A DNA stretch of 64,000 nt from Corticimicrobacter populi (GCF_003123725.1 NZ_QETA01000006.1:124001-188000), one strand, 5' to 3'; positions 7,358 through 18,039 are shown, counted from the first letter of the stretch. Program-made: numbers and translations. The notes: a model not told the origin generated them from the sequence alone.

Positions 7358-8371
7358 TCATTCCTCCATGACGCGTCGCAGCGCGGCGGCAATGCGGGCC
7401 GGCGATGGAAAGTAGGCCCATTCCTGCGCATGCGGGTAGGGGGTGTCCCAGCCCGCGACACGCTCGATGGGCGACTCCAGCGAATAGAAACAGTGCTCCT
7501 GCATGAGCGCCGCCAGTTCGGCACCGAAGCCGCCCGTGCGCGTGGCTTCGTGCACGATGACGCAGCGCCCGGTCTTGCGCACGGAGGCTGCCAGCGGTTC
7601 GATGTCGAGGGGCCACAGGGTGCGCAGGTCGATGATCTCGGCATCGATGCCGCTTTCTGCCACGGCGGCGGCTGCCACGTGCACCATGGTGCCGTAGGTC
7701 AGGACGGTCGCGGCCTGGCCGGGACGATGGATGGCTGGTACGCCCAGTGGCACGCGGTAGTAGCCCTCGGGCACGTCACTCATCGGATGCTTTGACCAGG
7801 GCGTGACCGGGCGGTCGTGGTGGCCGTCGAAGGGGCCGTTGTAGAGCCGCTTGGGTTCGAGGAAAATGACCGGGTCGTCACTCTCGATGGCGGCGATCAG
7901 CAGGCCCTTGGCATCGTAGGGGTTGGAAGGCATCACCGTGCGCAGGCCGCACACATGGGTGAACAGCGCCTCGGGACTCTGGCTGTGGGTCTGGCCGCCG
8001 TAGATGCCTCCACCGCAGGGCATGCGGATCACCATCGGGGCGGTGAAGTCGCCGGCCGAGCGGTGGCGCAGGCGTGCGGCTTCGGACATGATCTGGTCCG
8101 AGGCCGGATAGAAATAGTCGGCGAACTGGATTTCCACCACGGGGCGCAGGCCGTAGGCCGCCATGCCGATGGCCGTCCCGACGATGCCGCTTTCGGACAG
8201 CGGCGCGTCGAAGACGCGGGTGCGCCCGTGGCGGGCCTGCAGGCCTTCGGTACAGCGGAATACACCACCGAAGTAGCCGACGTCCTGGCCGTACAACACG
8301 ACGTTCTCATCCCGTTCCAGCATGATATCCATGGCCGAACGCAGGGCCTGGATCATGGTCATGGTCGCCAT
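7358..8371 (-). CDS. bkdA2: Branched-chain 2-oxoacid dehydrogenase E1 beta subunit
   Basis: 337 residues, typical for E1 beta. It begins with MTMIQALRSAMDIMLERDENVVLYGQDVG, the family signature containing the ThDP-contact glutamate region, and contains FDAPLSESGIVGTAIGMA and the YPHAQEWAYFPSPARI C-terminus characteristic of branched-chain rather than pyruvate E1 beta. With E1 alpha it forms the alpha2beta2 thiamine-diphosphate enzyme that decarboxylates branched-chain 2-oxoacids and passes the acyl group to the E2 lipoyl arm. Only 3 bases separate it from the E1 alpha stop, so it is co-transcribed and probably translationally coupled. Confidence 0.93.
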   Translation of the reverse strand: MATMTMIQALRSAMDIMLERDENVVLYGQDVGYFGGVFRCTEGLQARHGRTRVFDAPLSESGIVGTAIGMAAYGLRPVVEIQFADYFYPASDQIMSEAARLRHRSAGDFTAPMVIRMPCGGGIYGGQTHSQSPEALFTHVCGLRTVMPSNPYDAKGLLIAAIESDDPVIFLEPKRLYNGPFDGHHDRPVTPWSKHPMSDVPEGYYRVPLGVPAIHRPGQAATVLTYGTMVHVAAAAVAESGIDAEIIDLRTLWPLDIEPLAASVRKTGRCVIVHEATRTGGFGAELAALMQEHCFYSLESPIERVAGWDTPYPHAQEWAYFPSPARIAAALRRVMEE

Positions 8372-8374
8372 GGC

Positions 8375-9739
<1,365 letters not shown>

Positions 9740-9829
9740 TCAGAGAAGGGCGGGACGAGGCAGTAGGGGGAAACCTGGTGTGGAGAACGCATGGGCCGGC
9801 GAGCCTGATGCGTTGGCAACTGCCTGGAC

Positions 9830-10540
9830 TCAGGACTGGTGAGGAGATGTTGGCTTGCGGTTCAGATTCTGCACCAGTGTCGTGATATACACCGTGAAAA
9901 TCGGGAAGGTCGTCATCCCGATGACAGCCAGCACGGCGGTGGCAATCTTGCCGGTGGTCGTGACCGGCACGATGTTGGAGCCTAGCGTCGTGACCGTCAT
10001 CGCGGCCCACCAGAGGGCATCGCCGTAGTTCTTTACCAGGGGGTTGATGTTGGCTTCAAAGATATAGAAAGCCAGTATCTGGAAATAGCAGAGCACCAGA
10101 AAAATCGCGATATAGGTCACGAACAGGCTGTTGATGCGATTCTTGATTGTCATCCGAGTCAGGATGACCAGGGCCACGCCGCCGCGCACGATGGGCAGCA
10201 GGCGCAGCAGGTAGCTGGTTTCGTCGGACAGCTCTACGGCGAAGTGCGCCAGCAGGCTCTGATAGGGGATATACAGCAGCAGCAACGGGAGATTGCGCAG
10301 CAGATAGCGACCCTTGTGCTCCGCGTAACACAGCATGACGAACAGTTCTGCCAGGAAATACAGGCATACCCACAGCTGTATGTCGTTGTAGATCTGCTGC
10401 TCGAACATGGTCGGGCTGGTAAAGGCTTCCACGGACATGCTGATGACCAGCGCCAGCGAAAGCACGATGCCCATGATGTTGGAAATATCGGTGGCCAGCG
10501 TATGCCAGCGAGATCGGGCGGAAGGGGAAACGGAGGTCAT
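9830..10540 (-). CDS. Ion-channel family membrane protein (K+-channel-like, atypical selectivity filter)
   Basis: 236 residues from the ATG at 10540. Several hydrophobic segments are visible (around residues 20-40, 55-75, 85-100, 125-140 with a few arginines, 145-170, 200-225), fitting a six-helix voltage-gated-type channel subunit. The pore loop reads ALWWAAMTVTTLGSNIVPVT: pore helix, then TTLGSN where potassium channels have T(V/I)GYGD. The overall resemblance to the ion transporter / Kch family is clear, but the canonical GYG is absent, so K+ selectivity should not be assumed. It is divergent from aspS and not coupled to neighbours. Confidence 0.75.
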   Translation of the reverse strand: MTSVSPSARSRWHTLATDISNIMGIVLSLALVISMSVEAFTSPTMFEQQIYNDIQLWVCLYFLAELFVMLCYAEHKGRYLLRNLPLLLLYIPYQSLLAHFAVELSDETSYLLRLLPIVRGGVALVILTRMTIKNRINSLFVTYIAIFLVLCYFQILAFYIFEANINPLVKNYGDALWWAAMTVTTLGSNIVPVTTTGKIATAVLAVIGMTTFPIFTVYITTLVQNLNRKPTSPHQS

Positions 10541-10626
10541 GTCGCGTGTCGGTATCAGGCATGGACCGAGGTGTTCCCGGCCGCGCAGTCGCATCTTACC
10601 GCAGCCGGCAGGCCGTTTCCCTGCAC

Positions 10627-10632
10627 TATAAT
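10627..10632 (+). promoter_or_regulatory. Probable -10 element for aspS
   Basis: A perfect TATAAT lies 40 bases upstream of the aspS start codon. No convincing -35 hexamer is visible 17 bp further upstream. Confidence 0.5.
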
Positions 10633-10671
10633 GATTGATTGTCTTTACATTCCCCTGTCGGAGTTCCCTTC

Positions 10672-12462
10672 ATGCGTACCTGCTACACCGGTGAGGTTTG
10701 CCGCGATCAACTGGGTCAGATCGTCACCCTTTTCGGCTGGGTGCATCGTCGCCGCGACCATGGCGGTGTGATTTTCATCGACCTGCGCGACCGAGCCGGA
10801 CTGGCCCAGATCGTGTGTGATCCCGACCGTGCCGATACTTTCGCGACGGCCGAGAGCCTGCGCAACGAGTTCTGCATCCGCATCACCGGCCTGGTGCGTG
10901 AGCGTCCGGCCGGCACCACCAATGCCGACCTGAAGTCGGGCGAGATCGAAATCCTCTGCCATGACATCGAAATCCTGAACGCATCGGTCACGCCGCCGTT
11001 CCAGCTCGACGATGACAACCTGTCCGAGACCACGCGCCTCACGCATCGCGTGCTCGACCTGCGTCGTCCGCAGATGCAGCGCAACATGATGCTGCGCTAT
11101 CGTGTGTCGATCGAAGTGCGCAAGTACCTCGACGAACTGGGGTTCATCGACATCGAGACTCCGATGCTGACCAAGAGCACGCCCGAAGGCGCGCGTGACT
11201 ACCTGGTGCCGTCGCGCGTCAATGCCGGTCATTTCTTCGCGCTGCCGCAATCGCCGCAGCTCTTCAAGCAAATGCTGATGGTGGCCGGTTTCGACCGTTA
11301 CTACCAGATCACCAAGTGCTTCCGCGACGAAGACTTGCGTGCCGATCGCCAGCCCGAGTTCACCCAGATCGACTGCGAGACCTCGTTCCTCAACGAAACG
11401 CAGATTCGCGAGATCTTCGAGGGCATGATCCGTCATGTCTTCAACAAGGTCCAGGGCGTGTCGCTGCCGGCAGAGTTCCCCGAGATGACCTGGCAGGAAG
11501 CCATGGATCGCTTCGGTTCCGACAAGCCCGACCTGCGCGTCAAGCTCGAGTTCACCGATGTGACCGACGTCATGAAGGATGTCGACTTCAAAGTGTTCTC
11601 CGGTGCGGCCAACATGGTCGGCGGCCGCGTGGTGGCCCTGCGTGTGCCGGGCGGTGCCCAGCTCTCGCGCAGCGAGATCGACAGCTACACCCAGTTCGTC
11701 GGCATTTACGGTGCCAAGGGCCTGGCCTGGATCAAGGTCAACGAAGTGGCCAAGGGCCGCGAGGGCCTGCAGGCACCCATCGTCAAGAACATCCATGATG
11801 CTGCGCTGGCCGAATTGCTCAAGCGGACCGAAGCCCAGGATGGCGATCTGATCTTCTTCGGCGCGGACAAGGCCAAGGTAGTCAACGATGCCATCGGCGC
11901 ACTGCGCGTCAAGATCGGTCACAGCGAGTTCGGTCGCAACAACGGCTTGTTCGACAATGTCTGGAAGCCGCTGTGGGTGGTCGACTTCCCGATGTTCGAA
12001 TACGACGAGGACGACAACCGCTACGTGGCGGCGCATCATCCCTTCACCAGCCCCAAGGATGGCCACGAGGATTTCCTCACCAAGGATCCCAGCAAGGCGC
12101 TGGCCAAGGCCTACGACATGGTGCTCAACGGCTGGGAAATCGGTGGCGGCTCGGTGCGTATCCATCGCGAGGAAGTGCAGAGCAAGGTGTTCCGCGCCCT
12201 CAAGATCGACGAACAGGAAGCTCGCGAGAAGTTCGGCTTCCTGCTGGATGCGCTGCAGTACGGTGCGCCTCCGCACGGCGGGATTGCCTTCGGCCTGGAT
12301 CGTATCGTCACCATGATGACCGGTGCCGATTCGATCCGCGACGTGATCGCCTTCCCCAAGACGCAGCGCGCCCAGTGCCTGCTGACCGCAGCGCCTTCGT
12401 CCGTGGATGAAAAGCAGCTGCGCGAACTGCACATCCGCCTGCGCCAGACCGAAGTCAAATAA
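10672..12462 (+). CDS. aspS: Aspartyl-tRNA synthetase
   Basis: 596 residues, full length for bacterial AspRS. The start at 10672 (MRTCYTGEV) has a GGAG ribosome binding site about 8 bases upstream. Domains in order: N-terminal OB-fold anticodon-binding domain ([20 protein letters not shown]), the class II catalytic core with motif 2 ([21 protein letters not shown]), the bacterial GAD insertion, and motif 3 ([15 protein letters not shown]) near the C-terminus. It charges tRNA-Asp with aspartate in the cytosol; many betaproteobacterial AspRSs also charge tRNA-Asn, which cannot be judged here by eye. Transcribed divergently from the channel gene and followed after 40 bp by an EEP-family hydrolase gene. 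Confidence 0.97.
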   Translation: MRTCYTGEVCRDQLGQIVTLFGWVHRRRDHGGVIFIDLRDRAGLAQIVCDPDRADTFATAESLRNEFCIRITGLVRERPAGTTNADLKSGEIEILCHDIEILNASVTPPFQLDDDNLSETTRLTHRVLDLRRPQMQRNMMLRYRVSIEVRKYLDELGFIDIETPMLTKSTPEGARDYLVPSRVNAGHFFALPQSPQLFKQMLMVAGFDRYYQITKCFRDEDLRADRQPEFTQIDCETSFLNETQIREIFEGMIRHVFNKVQGVSLPAEFPEMTWQEAMDRFGSDKPDLRVKLEFTDVTDVMKDVDFKVFSGAANMVGGRVVALRVPGGAQLSRSEIDSYTQFVGIYGAKGLAWIKVNEVAKGREGLQAPIVKNIHDAALAELLKRTEAQDGDLIFFGADKAKVVNDAIGALRVKIGHSEFGRNNGLFDNVWKPLWVVDFPMFEYDEDDNRYVAAHHPFTSPKDGHEDFLTKDPSKALAKAYDMVLNGWEIGGGSVRIHREEVQSKVFRALKIDEQEAREKFGFLLDALQYGAPPHGGIAFGLDRIVTMMTGADSIRDVIAFPKTQRAQCLLTAAPSSVDEKQLRELHIRLRQTEVK

Positions 12463-12471
12463 CCCTTCGTG

Positions 12472-12493
12472 GGCTGCGGCTCCGGCCGCAGCC
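12472..12493 (+). repeat. Perfect hairpin between aspS and the EEP hydrolase gene
   Basis: 9-bp arms ggctgcggc and gccgcagcc enclose the tetraloop tccg, 9 bases after the aspS stop and 9 bases before the next ATG. There is no T tract, so it is more likely a processing, pausing or translation-control element than a terminator. Confidence 0.55.
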
Positions 12494-12502
12494 GGGCCGC
12501 CT

Positions 12503-13363
12503 ATGTCCATCCTGCGGGTCGTCAGCTACAACATCCACAAGGGCCGCTCCGCACTGGGCGGCAGGGAAAGCCTGTACGACGTGCGGCTTGGCCTGTATGG
12601 TCTGCAGCCGGACCTGGTCTTTCTGCAGGAAGTGCAGGGGCGCAACGCCCAGAGCGGCATTCTCGATGCCCAGCACGAGGCGCTGGCCGCCGGCCTGCAG
12701 TTCGAGGTGGCCTACGGCCGCAATGCGGTGCGTCGGGAAACCGACCACGGCAATGCGCTGCTGTCGCGCTACCCCATCATCGGTTTCGAAAACCAGGACA
12801 TCTCCGATCATGCGCTCGAGCAGCGCGGGCTGCTGCATGCCAAGGTGTTCGTGCAGGAAACCGAGGTGCATTGCTTTGTGGTGCACCTGGGACTGTTCGC
12901 TGTCAGTCGGGTGCGTCAGGTGCAGGCGCTGGCCGACCGTATCGAGCGGCTGGTGCCGGCGAATGCACCGGTGCTGATTGCCGGCGATTTCAACGACTGG
13001 ACCAACCGGCTGTCGCCCCTGTTCGTGCAGCGACTGGGGTTGCACGAGGTGTTCTCCTACGCGCAGCACACATCCAATATTGGCATGCCGCGACTGCGGG
13101 ATTCCGTGAAGGCGCTGCGCCAGGCATTGCAGCGTGGTGCCGGTTTGAGCCGTGCGCATCAGCGTAGTCACCAACTTGGCCATGAGGGCGGCTACGAGCC
13201 GTTGCCGCCGCCACGCACCTTCCCGGCGGCTTTCCCCTGGCTGCGGCTGGATCGCATCTACCAGCGCGGCTTTGCCGTACGCTCGGCGCGGGTGCTGCGC
13301 GGCAAGCCATGGACGCAACTGTCGGACCATGCCCCTATCGTGACCGAGCTTGAATTGCCCTGA
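12503..13363 (+). CDS. Endonuclease/exonuclease/phosphatase (EEP) family protein
   Basis: 286 residues from the ATG at 12503. EEP landmarks are in order: RVVSYNIHKG (N-terminal Asn), QPDLVFLQEVQG (metal-binding Glu), FVVHLGLF (His), LIAGDFNDW (catalytic Asp and Asn), and LSDHAPIVTEL (C-terminal Asp-His). This is the DNase I-like fold that hydrolyses phosphodiester bonds of nucleic acids or phospholipids with Mg2+. No signal peptide is visible, so it is probably cytosolic. In related bacteria such genes often sit beside a phospholipase D/cardiolipin synthase gene; that partner is not here. The actual substrate is unknown. Confidence 0.88.
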   Translation: MSILRVVSYNIHKGRSALGGRESLYDVRLGLYGLQPDLVFLQEVQGRNAQSGILDAQHEALAAGLQFEVAYGRNAVRRETDHGNALLSRYPIIGFENQDISDHALEQRGLLHAKVFVQETEVHCFVVHLGLFAVSRVRQVQALADRIERLVPANAPVLIAGDFNDWTNRLSPLFVQRLGLHEVFSYAQHTSNIGMPRLRDSVKALRQALQRGAGLSRAHQRSHQLGHEGGYEPLPPPRTFPAAFPWLRLDRIYQRGFAVRSARVLRGKPWTQLSDHAPIVTELELP

Positions 13364-13367
13364 GCGG

Positions 13368-13637
13368 ATGCTGTCCGAATTGAAGCGTCATGTGCAGTCC
13401 TGTGGCGACTATGCGCCCGTCACGCACCGGCACGGCCTGTCGGAAAGCCTGGTGGTAGATATCGACACTGATCATCGGCTGGGCCGCTTCACGGCCTGGA
13501 ATGATGGCTCATGCGTGCTGGAAGTCATGGACGCTCGGGATGGCCACTATGTGCTCAATGAGCGGATGGACCTGTCGGGCAGCGCAGCGCTGGTGGCCGC
13601 GTTCCAGGTGTTTCTGCTGCAGATGGCGTGCCGGTGA
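13368..13637 (+). CDS. Small hypothetical protein
   Basis: 89 residues from an ATG 4 bases after the EEP stop (an in-frame TTG at 13350 is an alternative). No family recognised. The protein is soluble-looking, with a beta-rich centre (ESLVVDIDTDHRLGRFTAWNDGSCVLEVMDA) and a hydrophobic C-terminal helix (AALVAAFQVFLLQMA). No clear ribosome binding site is seen, so translation may be coupled to the EEP gene. It is followed 27 bases later by another small gene of unknown function; the pair looks like the small immunity-type or accessory genes common in bacterial genomes, but nothing proves that. Confidence 0.6.
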   Translation: MLSELKRHVQSCGDYAPVTHRHGLSESLVVDIDTDHRLGRFTAWNDGSCVLEVMDARDGHYVLNERMDLSGSAALVAAFQVFLLQMACR

Positions 13638-13664
13638 TGGCGTATTTAAGACAGGCAGTAAAAA

Positions 13665-14015
13665 ATGAATGCTGAAGAGTTTGTTGAGGTGATCCGGCGA
13701 GAGGTCAGAGACTCGGCTGTAGAGGGGACTGTGTCCATTTTGACTGCTCCGCCGGGACGCAGGCCAGCCCCTGCCCTGCTCGCCATGTCGGCGTACTACA
13801 ACAGCAAGAGCGCAGAAGAGCAGGCCATGATCAGGCATCTCCTGGAGGAGGTGGCTGATAGCGCTGTTTTTGGTTTTTTCTGTGTCCTGGATGGCGTCAG
13901 GGCGATCGAAGGCATGGGCGAGAAGGGCACATTGTCACTGACCTATAAAAAGGGTGACGTCGAGGTGTGTCTGAATATCGATGAGGACCTGCACGATTTC
14001 TATAATGCGGTCTGA
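13665..14015 (+). CDS. Small hypothetical protein of an uncharacterised acidic family
   Basis: 116 residues, acidic, without signal peptide or membrane segment. The pattern APPGRRPAPALLAMSAYYNS followed by a helical part and FGFFCVLDGVRAIEG looks like a recurrent family of small proteins that I recognise by pattern but cannot name. Base composition is lower in GC than in the surrounding genes (for example agtaaaaaatgaatgctgaa at the start), which hints at recent acquisition. It lies 27 bases after the preceding small gene in the same direction and faces an MFS transporter gene. Confidence 0.65.
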   Translation: MNAEEFVEVIRREVRDSAVEGTVSILTAPPGRRPAPALLAMSAYYNSKSAEEQAMIRHLLEEVADSAVFGFFCVLDGVRAIEGMGEKGTLSLTYKKGDVEVCLNIDEDLHDFYNAV

Positions 14016-14078
14016 TTGATTCGGCTCTCATCGTCGGGATTGACGGCCGGGTTGTCCGGCGGCTCATTGCTGCAACAC

Positions 14079-15506
14079 TCAATCCGGCAGGTTCTTCATC
14101 TTGATGCGGGTCGAGGTCCAGGCGCACAGCAGGGCCAGCGCGATACAGCAGGCCAGGCCGGTACGGATGCCGGACTCGATTGTCAGGCGTGCGATCACCA
14201 GGCCCAGCACAGTGACCCCGACCGCGCTGCCGGTGCTGCGGGCGGTCTGTACCAGGGCAGAGCCCAGGCCGATGTCGCGCCGGTCGCTCAGCATCTGCAT
14301 GATGAGGGTCAGGTTAGGGAGCAGAAAGCCCAGACCCAGGCCGCTCACGAAAAACGCCAGCAGGATGTAGGCAATCGGACTGCCCTGGCCGATGAACAGC
14401 GTCATCAGGCAACCGGCGGCCAGCAGCAGCGAACCGAATACCAACAGGCGTTGCGGTTCGGTCTGGCGAGGAAAGATCCGGCCATTGATGATGCTGCCGA
14501 TCGGGATGGCGACGACCAGGGGCGTGATCAGCAGGCCGCTGGCCCCCGGTTCGTAGCCCAGCGCCTGTTGCAGCAGCAGAGGGCTGTAGTAGATCAGGAT
14601 GAACATGGTGGCACCTACGTAGACGGATACCAGCGTCAGCAGGCGGGTCTGGCGCAGGGCCAGGATGCGCAATGGAAAGATCGGCCAGGCCAGACGCCGC
14701 TCCAGCGGAATCAGTACGGCGAGGGCGGCCAGACCGCATGTCAGCAGGATCAGGGCCAGCCAGGGATGGCTGTGTTCGCCGGGAGCCAGGCCCAGTTCGA
14801 GGGCGGCCAGGGGCGCACCCAACGCCAGTGCCAGCAGGCCCGCGCCGCGCCAGTCGATGCGACGTTCAGGATCGTGCCGGGGACGGAAATCCGGGAAAAA
14901 ACGGAACAGCAGCACGAAGGCTGCCAGTGCCGTGAGCGGGGTGACCAGCAGGAAGGTGGCACGCCAGCCCAGTGCTTCGGTGATGGCTCCGCCCATGAAG
15001 GGACCGATACCGCTGGCGACCGCATAGGCGGCTGACAGCATGGCCATCCAGCGCACGCGCTGGCCCGTGTCGGGAAAAAGGTCGGCTGGCGCGGCAAAGG
15101 CGGTCGCGATCATCATGCCGCCGCCGACACCCTGCAGGGCACGCCACAGAACCAGTTGCGCCATATTCTGCGCGGTGGCGCACAGCAGCCCGCCCAGCGC
15201 GAGGATGACCACCGAGGCCAGCATCAGCCGCTGGCGGCCGTACATGTCGCCCAGCCGTCCGAAGATCAGAATGGCGATCGATGTCGAGAGCATGTAGCCG
15301 GTGCCGACCCAGGCGTACAGGTCCATGCCGTCGAGCGCTTCGGCCACGCGTGGCAGCATGGTGGCGATGATGGTGGAGTCGAAGGCTGCCAGGACCAGTG
15401 TGGCCGAGACGCCGAGCATGGCCATCAATAACTGGCGACGGCTGAGCTCCGCCGGTGACGTACAGGGCGCGTCAGTGGCGGTGGAAGAATCTGATGGAGT
15501 GGGCAT
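14079..15506 (-). CDS. MFS drug exporter, DHA2 (14-helix) family
   Basis: 475 residues from the ATG at 15506 (MPTPSDSS; an upstream in-frame start at 15548 is possible). The family motifs are plain: motif C-like DSTIIATMLPRVAEAL in helix 1, loop 2-3 motif A as GRLGDMYGRQRLML, WRALQGVGGG in helix 4, and the antiporter motif region GIGPFMGGAITEALGWRATF. DHA2 members exchange protons for cationic drugs, dyes or metabolites in the inner membrane. About 14 hydrophobic stretches are present. No regulator gene is adjacent; transcribed divergently from waaC, whose start is only 68 bp away. Substrate unknown. Confidence 0.9.
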   Translation of the reverse strand: MPTPSDSSTATDAPCTSPAELSRRQLLMAMLGVSATLVLAAFDSTIIATMLPRVAEALDGMDLYAWVGTGYMLSTSIAILIFGRLGDMYGRQRLMLASVVILALGGLLCATAQNMAQLVLWRALQGVGGGMMIATAFAAPADLFPDTGQRVRWMAMLSAAYAVASGIGPFMGGAITEALGWRATFLLVTPLTALAAFVLLFRFFPDFRPRHDPERRIDWRGAGLLALALGAPLAALELGLAPGEHSHPWLALILLTCGLAALAVLIPLERRLAWPIFPLRILALRQTRLLTLVSVYVGATMFILIYYSPLLLQQALGYEPGASGLLITPLVVAIPIGSIINGRIFPRQTEPQRLLVFGSLLLAAGCLMTLFIGQGSPIAYILLAFFVSGLGLGFLLPNLTLIMQMLSDRRDIGLGSALVQTARSTGSAVGVTVLGLVIARLTIESGIRTGLACCIALALLCAWTSTRIKMKNLPD

Positions 15507-15574
15507 AAGGTTGGATGGCGAGCAGGGCGCATGCGCGGTGCCCGACAAAAATTTCGCTAGAATGGCGGGTAATT

Positions 15575-16558
15575 ATGAGCGCTTCCATGACCCGAATCCT
15601 GATTGTACGCACATCATCGCTGGGCGATCTAGTGCATATGTTGCCAGCCATTTCCGATATTGCGCGGCATGTTCCCGGTGCCAAGATCGATTGGGTGGTC
15701 GAAGAAGCCTTTGCCGAAATCCCCGGCTGGCACCCTGCCGTGCGCCATGTCATTCCGGTGGCGCATCGGCGCTGGCGCAAGGACTGGTGGTCGGCACGCT
15801 CCCGTTCCGAGCGGGCCGCATTGGCGGCACGCCTGAAGGTCGAGCCTTATGACGTGGTGCTTGATATGCAGGCTCTGCTCAAGTCCGTCTGGATGGTACG
15901 GCTGGCCAAGGGGGTGCGCCATGGCCTGGACTGGAAATCTGCTCGCGAACCCCTGGCGACCTTGTTCTATCAGCGTCGTCACCGGGTCGAGTTCTGGCAG
16001 CCCGCCGTGACGCGCCAGCGCAAGCTGGCGGCACAGACGTTCGGCTACCACTACGAAGGCGAACCCGATTTCGGCCTGTCCCAGTTCTTCCGGCCCGAAG
16101 CAGGCAAAACGGTCGATGGGGTGGCACCCTATGCCGTGATCATGCCGTCGGCCAGCCGGGACGACAAGCTCTGGCCCGAGGCGGACTGGCACGCGGTCTT
16201 TGACCGCCTGGCGCTGGCCGGGCTGGATCTCAGGATATTGTCGGGCAATGCGCGCGAAGCCGAGCGGGCCCAGCAGCTCGTGGCTGGTCGTTCGCGTGTC
16301 GAGGTCGTGCCGCGCATGACGCTGACCGAAACGGCGCGGCTGTTGAGTGGCGCTCGCCTGATGGTGGGCCTGGACAGCGGGCTGACCCATCTGTCGGCAG
16401 CGTTGGCGCGCCCGACCATCGGCATCTATCGAGCGTCCACGCCGGTGCGCACGCCGCTGGTCGGCGCAGCCTACACAGCCAGTCTGGGGGATCGTGGCCT
16501 GTCGCCGTCACGCGACCAGGTGCTGCAGGCGGTCGAGCAGGCGCTGGCTTTTGAGTGA
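15575..16558 (+). CDS. waaC: Lipopolysaccharide heptosyltransferase I
   Basis: 327 residues, family GT9. The N-terminus MTRILIVRTSSLGDLVHMLPAI is diagnostic (start at 15575; an ATG at 15587 is also possible), and the C-terminal domain has the ADP-heptose site: PSASRDDKLWP, then LMVGLDSGLTHLSAAL near residue 270 and the PTIGIYRAS loop. It adds the first L,D-heptose to Kdo2-lipid A at the inner face of the cytoplasmic membrane. The next gene, waaA, overlaps it by one base (TGATG), so the two steps of inner-core LPS assembly are translationally coupled. Confidence 0.95.
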   Translation: MSASMTRILIVRTSSLGDLVHMLPAISDIARHVPGAKIDWVVEEAFAEIPGWHPAVRHVIPVAHRRWRKDWWSARSRSERAALAARLKVEPYDVVLDMQALLKSVWMVRLAKGVRHGLDWKSAREPLATLFYQRRHRVEFWQPAVTRQRKLAAQTFGYHYEGEPDFGLSQFFRPEAGKTVDGVAPYAVIMPSASRDDKLWPEADWHAVFDRLALAGLDLRILSGNAREAERAQQLVAGRSRVEVVPRMTLTETARLLSGARLMVGLDSGLTHLSAALARPTIGIYRASTPVRTPLVGAAYTASLGDRGLSPSRDQVLQAVEQALAFE

Positions 16559-17934
16559 TGGCTCGCTTTTTCTATTCCCTACTGCTTTATGTGCTGGCAC
16601 CACTGGTCTGGCTGCTGCTGGCTCGTCGGGCACGCCGTTCGGGCGGGCGATGGCAGGTGATGGGTGGCGAGCGCTTTGGCCGCTATGGCGATCATGTATT
16701 GCCACAGGGCGCGGTCTGGATGCACGCCGTCAGCCTGGGCGAGACGCGTGCGTCCGAGCCATTGGTGCGTGCATTGCTGCTGGCCGGTCAGACGGTGGTG
16801 ATGACGCACATGACGGCGACAGGTCGTGCCGAGGGCGCGCGGCTGTTTGCGCAGGCCATCGAGCAAGGCCAACTGGTGCAGCTTTGGCAGCCCTATGATT
16901 TTCCAGGCGCAACGCGGCGCTTCATGCAGGCGCTGCGACCCCGTTGCGGTGTATTGATGGAGCGGGAGATCTGGCCCAATCTGCTCGCCGCAGCCGAACA
17001 GGCGCGGGTGCCGATGGTGATGGTCAGCGCCCGGTTCTCGGCATCCAGCCTGCGGCAGGCGCTGCGTTTTCGGGCATTGCTCGGGCCTGCGCTGGCGAGC
17101 CTGGATGACGTGCTGGCGCAGACGGAAATGGATGCGCAGCGGCTGCGCGAGGCAGGAGCCCGGCAGGTCAGCGTGATGGGCAATCTCAAGTTCGACATGG
17201 GCTTGCCGGAGCCGTTGCTGGCGGCTGGTCATGCATGGCGTCGTGCGCTGGGTCGCCCGGTCGTGTTGCTGGCCAGTGCGCGTGATGGCGAAGAGCAGAT
17301 GCTGATCGATGCGGTGAAGGTGGCGATGCCGTCGAGCGGGGCTGCAATGCCGGTGACGCAGGCAGGAAACGTACGGGTCGCTGTTGCCTCGTCAGCAGAA
17401 AGTGTGGCACAGACGCCGCTCTGGCTGGTCGTGCCGCGTCATCCGCAGCGTTTCGACGAGGCTGCGGGTATCCTGGCCGGGCTGGATGGCACACTGCTGC
17501 GGCGTTCGACACTGGGAACGCTGGAGCGGATGGCCGAAGGCCACGAGGATGATATGCAGGCCCTGCGCAATGCCACGGTTCTGCTGGGGGATTCGCTGGG
17601 CGAGATGCCGTTTTACTATGCTGCGGCCGATGTGGTGCTCATGGGAGGCAGCTTTGCACCCATGGGCGGGCAGAACGTGATTGAGGCCTGTGCCGCCGGT
17701 GCGCCTGCCGTGGTGGGGCCGAATACCTGGAATTTCGAGCAGGCCGTGGTGGATGGCTGTGCCGCCGGTGCTATCGAGCAGGTGCCGGATTTGCCGCTGG
17801 CTCTGGCCGTGGCGCAGTCCTGGATAGACCAGTCATCAGAGCGTGCCCGGCGTGCAGCGGCGGCACGCGAGTGGGTGGCTGCGCATCGCGGTGCGACCGA
17901 GCGGGCGTTGAGGGTGCTGGCTGCCTATTTCTGA
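16558..17934 (+). CDS. waaA: 3-deoxy-D-manno-octulosonic acid (Kdo) transferase
   Basis: 458 residues. The ATG at 16558 overlaps the waaC stop by one base. An N-terminal membrane anchor (about residues 3-22, FFYSLLLYVLAPLVWLLLA) precedes the GT-B catalytic domains. The HAVSLGETRAS motif, the acceptor-side catalytic Glu in MEREIWPN, and the nucleotide-sugar site GGSFAPMGGQNVIEACAAG with GPNTWNF are all present. The enzyme transfers Kdo from CMP-Kdo onto lipid IVA in LPS biosynthesis. It is somewhat longer than E. coli WaaA because of an insert around residues 240-290 (roughly MPSSGAAMPVTQAGNVRVAV). Confidence 0.95.
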   Translation: MARFFYSLLLYVLAPLVWLLLARRARRSGGRWQVMGGERFGRYGDHVLPQGAVWMHAVSLGETRASEPLVRALLLAGQTVVMTHMTATGRAEGARLFAQAIEQGQLVQLWQPYDFPGATRRFMQALRPRCGVLMEREIWPNLLAAAEQARVPMVMVSARFSASSLRQALRFRALLGPALASLDDVLAQTEMDAQRLREAGARQVSVMGNLKFDMGLPEPLLAAGHAWRRALGRPVVLLASARDGEEQMLIDAVKVAMPSSGAAMPVTQAGNVRVAVASSAESVAQTPLWLVVPRHPQRFDEAAGILAGLDGTLLRRSTLGTLERMAEGHEDDMQALRNATVLLGDSLGEMPFYYAAADVVLMGGSFAPMGGQNVIEACAAGAPAVVGPNTWNFEQAVVDGCAAGAIEQVPDLPLALAVAQSWIDQSSERARRAAAAREWVAAHRGATERALRVLAAYF

Positions 17935-18010
17935 GACGCTTTTGAATGGTACGGCTATGACAAAACCGTCACATCCCTTACCCAGCCTGCCTGTCTGAGG
18001 CCTAAAGTCA

Positions 18011-18034
18011 GTGTCCCTGTCACTCACGGGACAC
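18011..18034 (+). promoter_or_regulatory. Hairpin covering the ribosome binding site of the Rpn-like gene
   Basis: Arms gtgtccc (18011-18017) and gggacac (18028-18034) enclose a 10-nt loop. The 3' arm contains GGGA at 18028-18031, the only Shine-Dalgarno-like sequence before the ATG at 18040, so the fold would hold translation low. Confidence 0.5.
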
Positions 18035-18039
18035 ACGTC

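Noticed and set aside
10645-12510. Open frame of 621 codons on the minus strand across aspS
   Set aside because: The opposite frame is a complete aspartyl-tRNA synthetase; this one is the complementary shadow of it.
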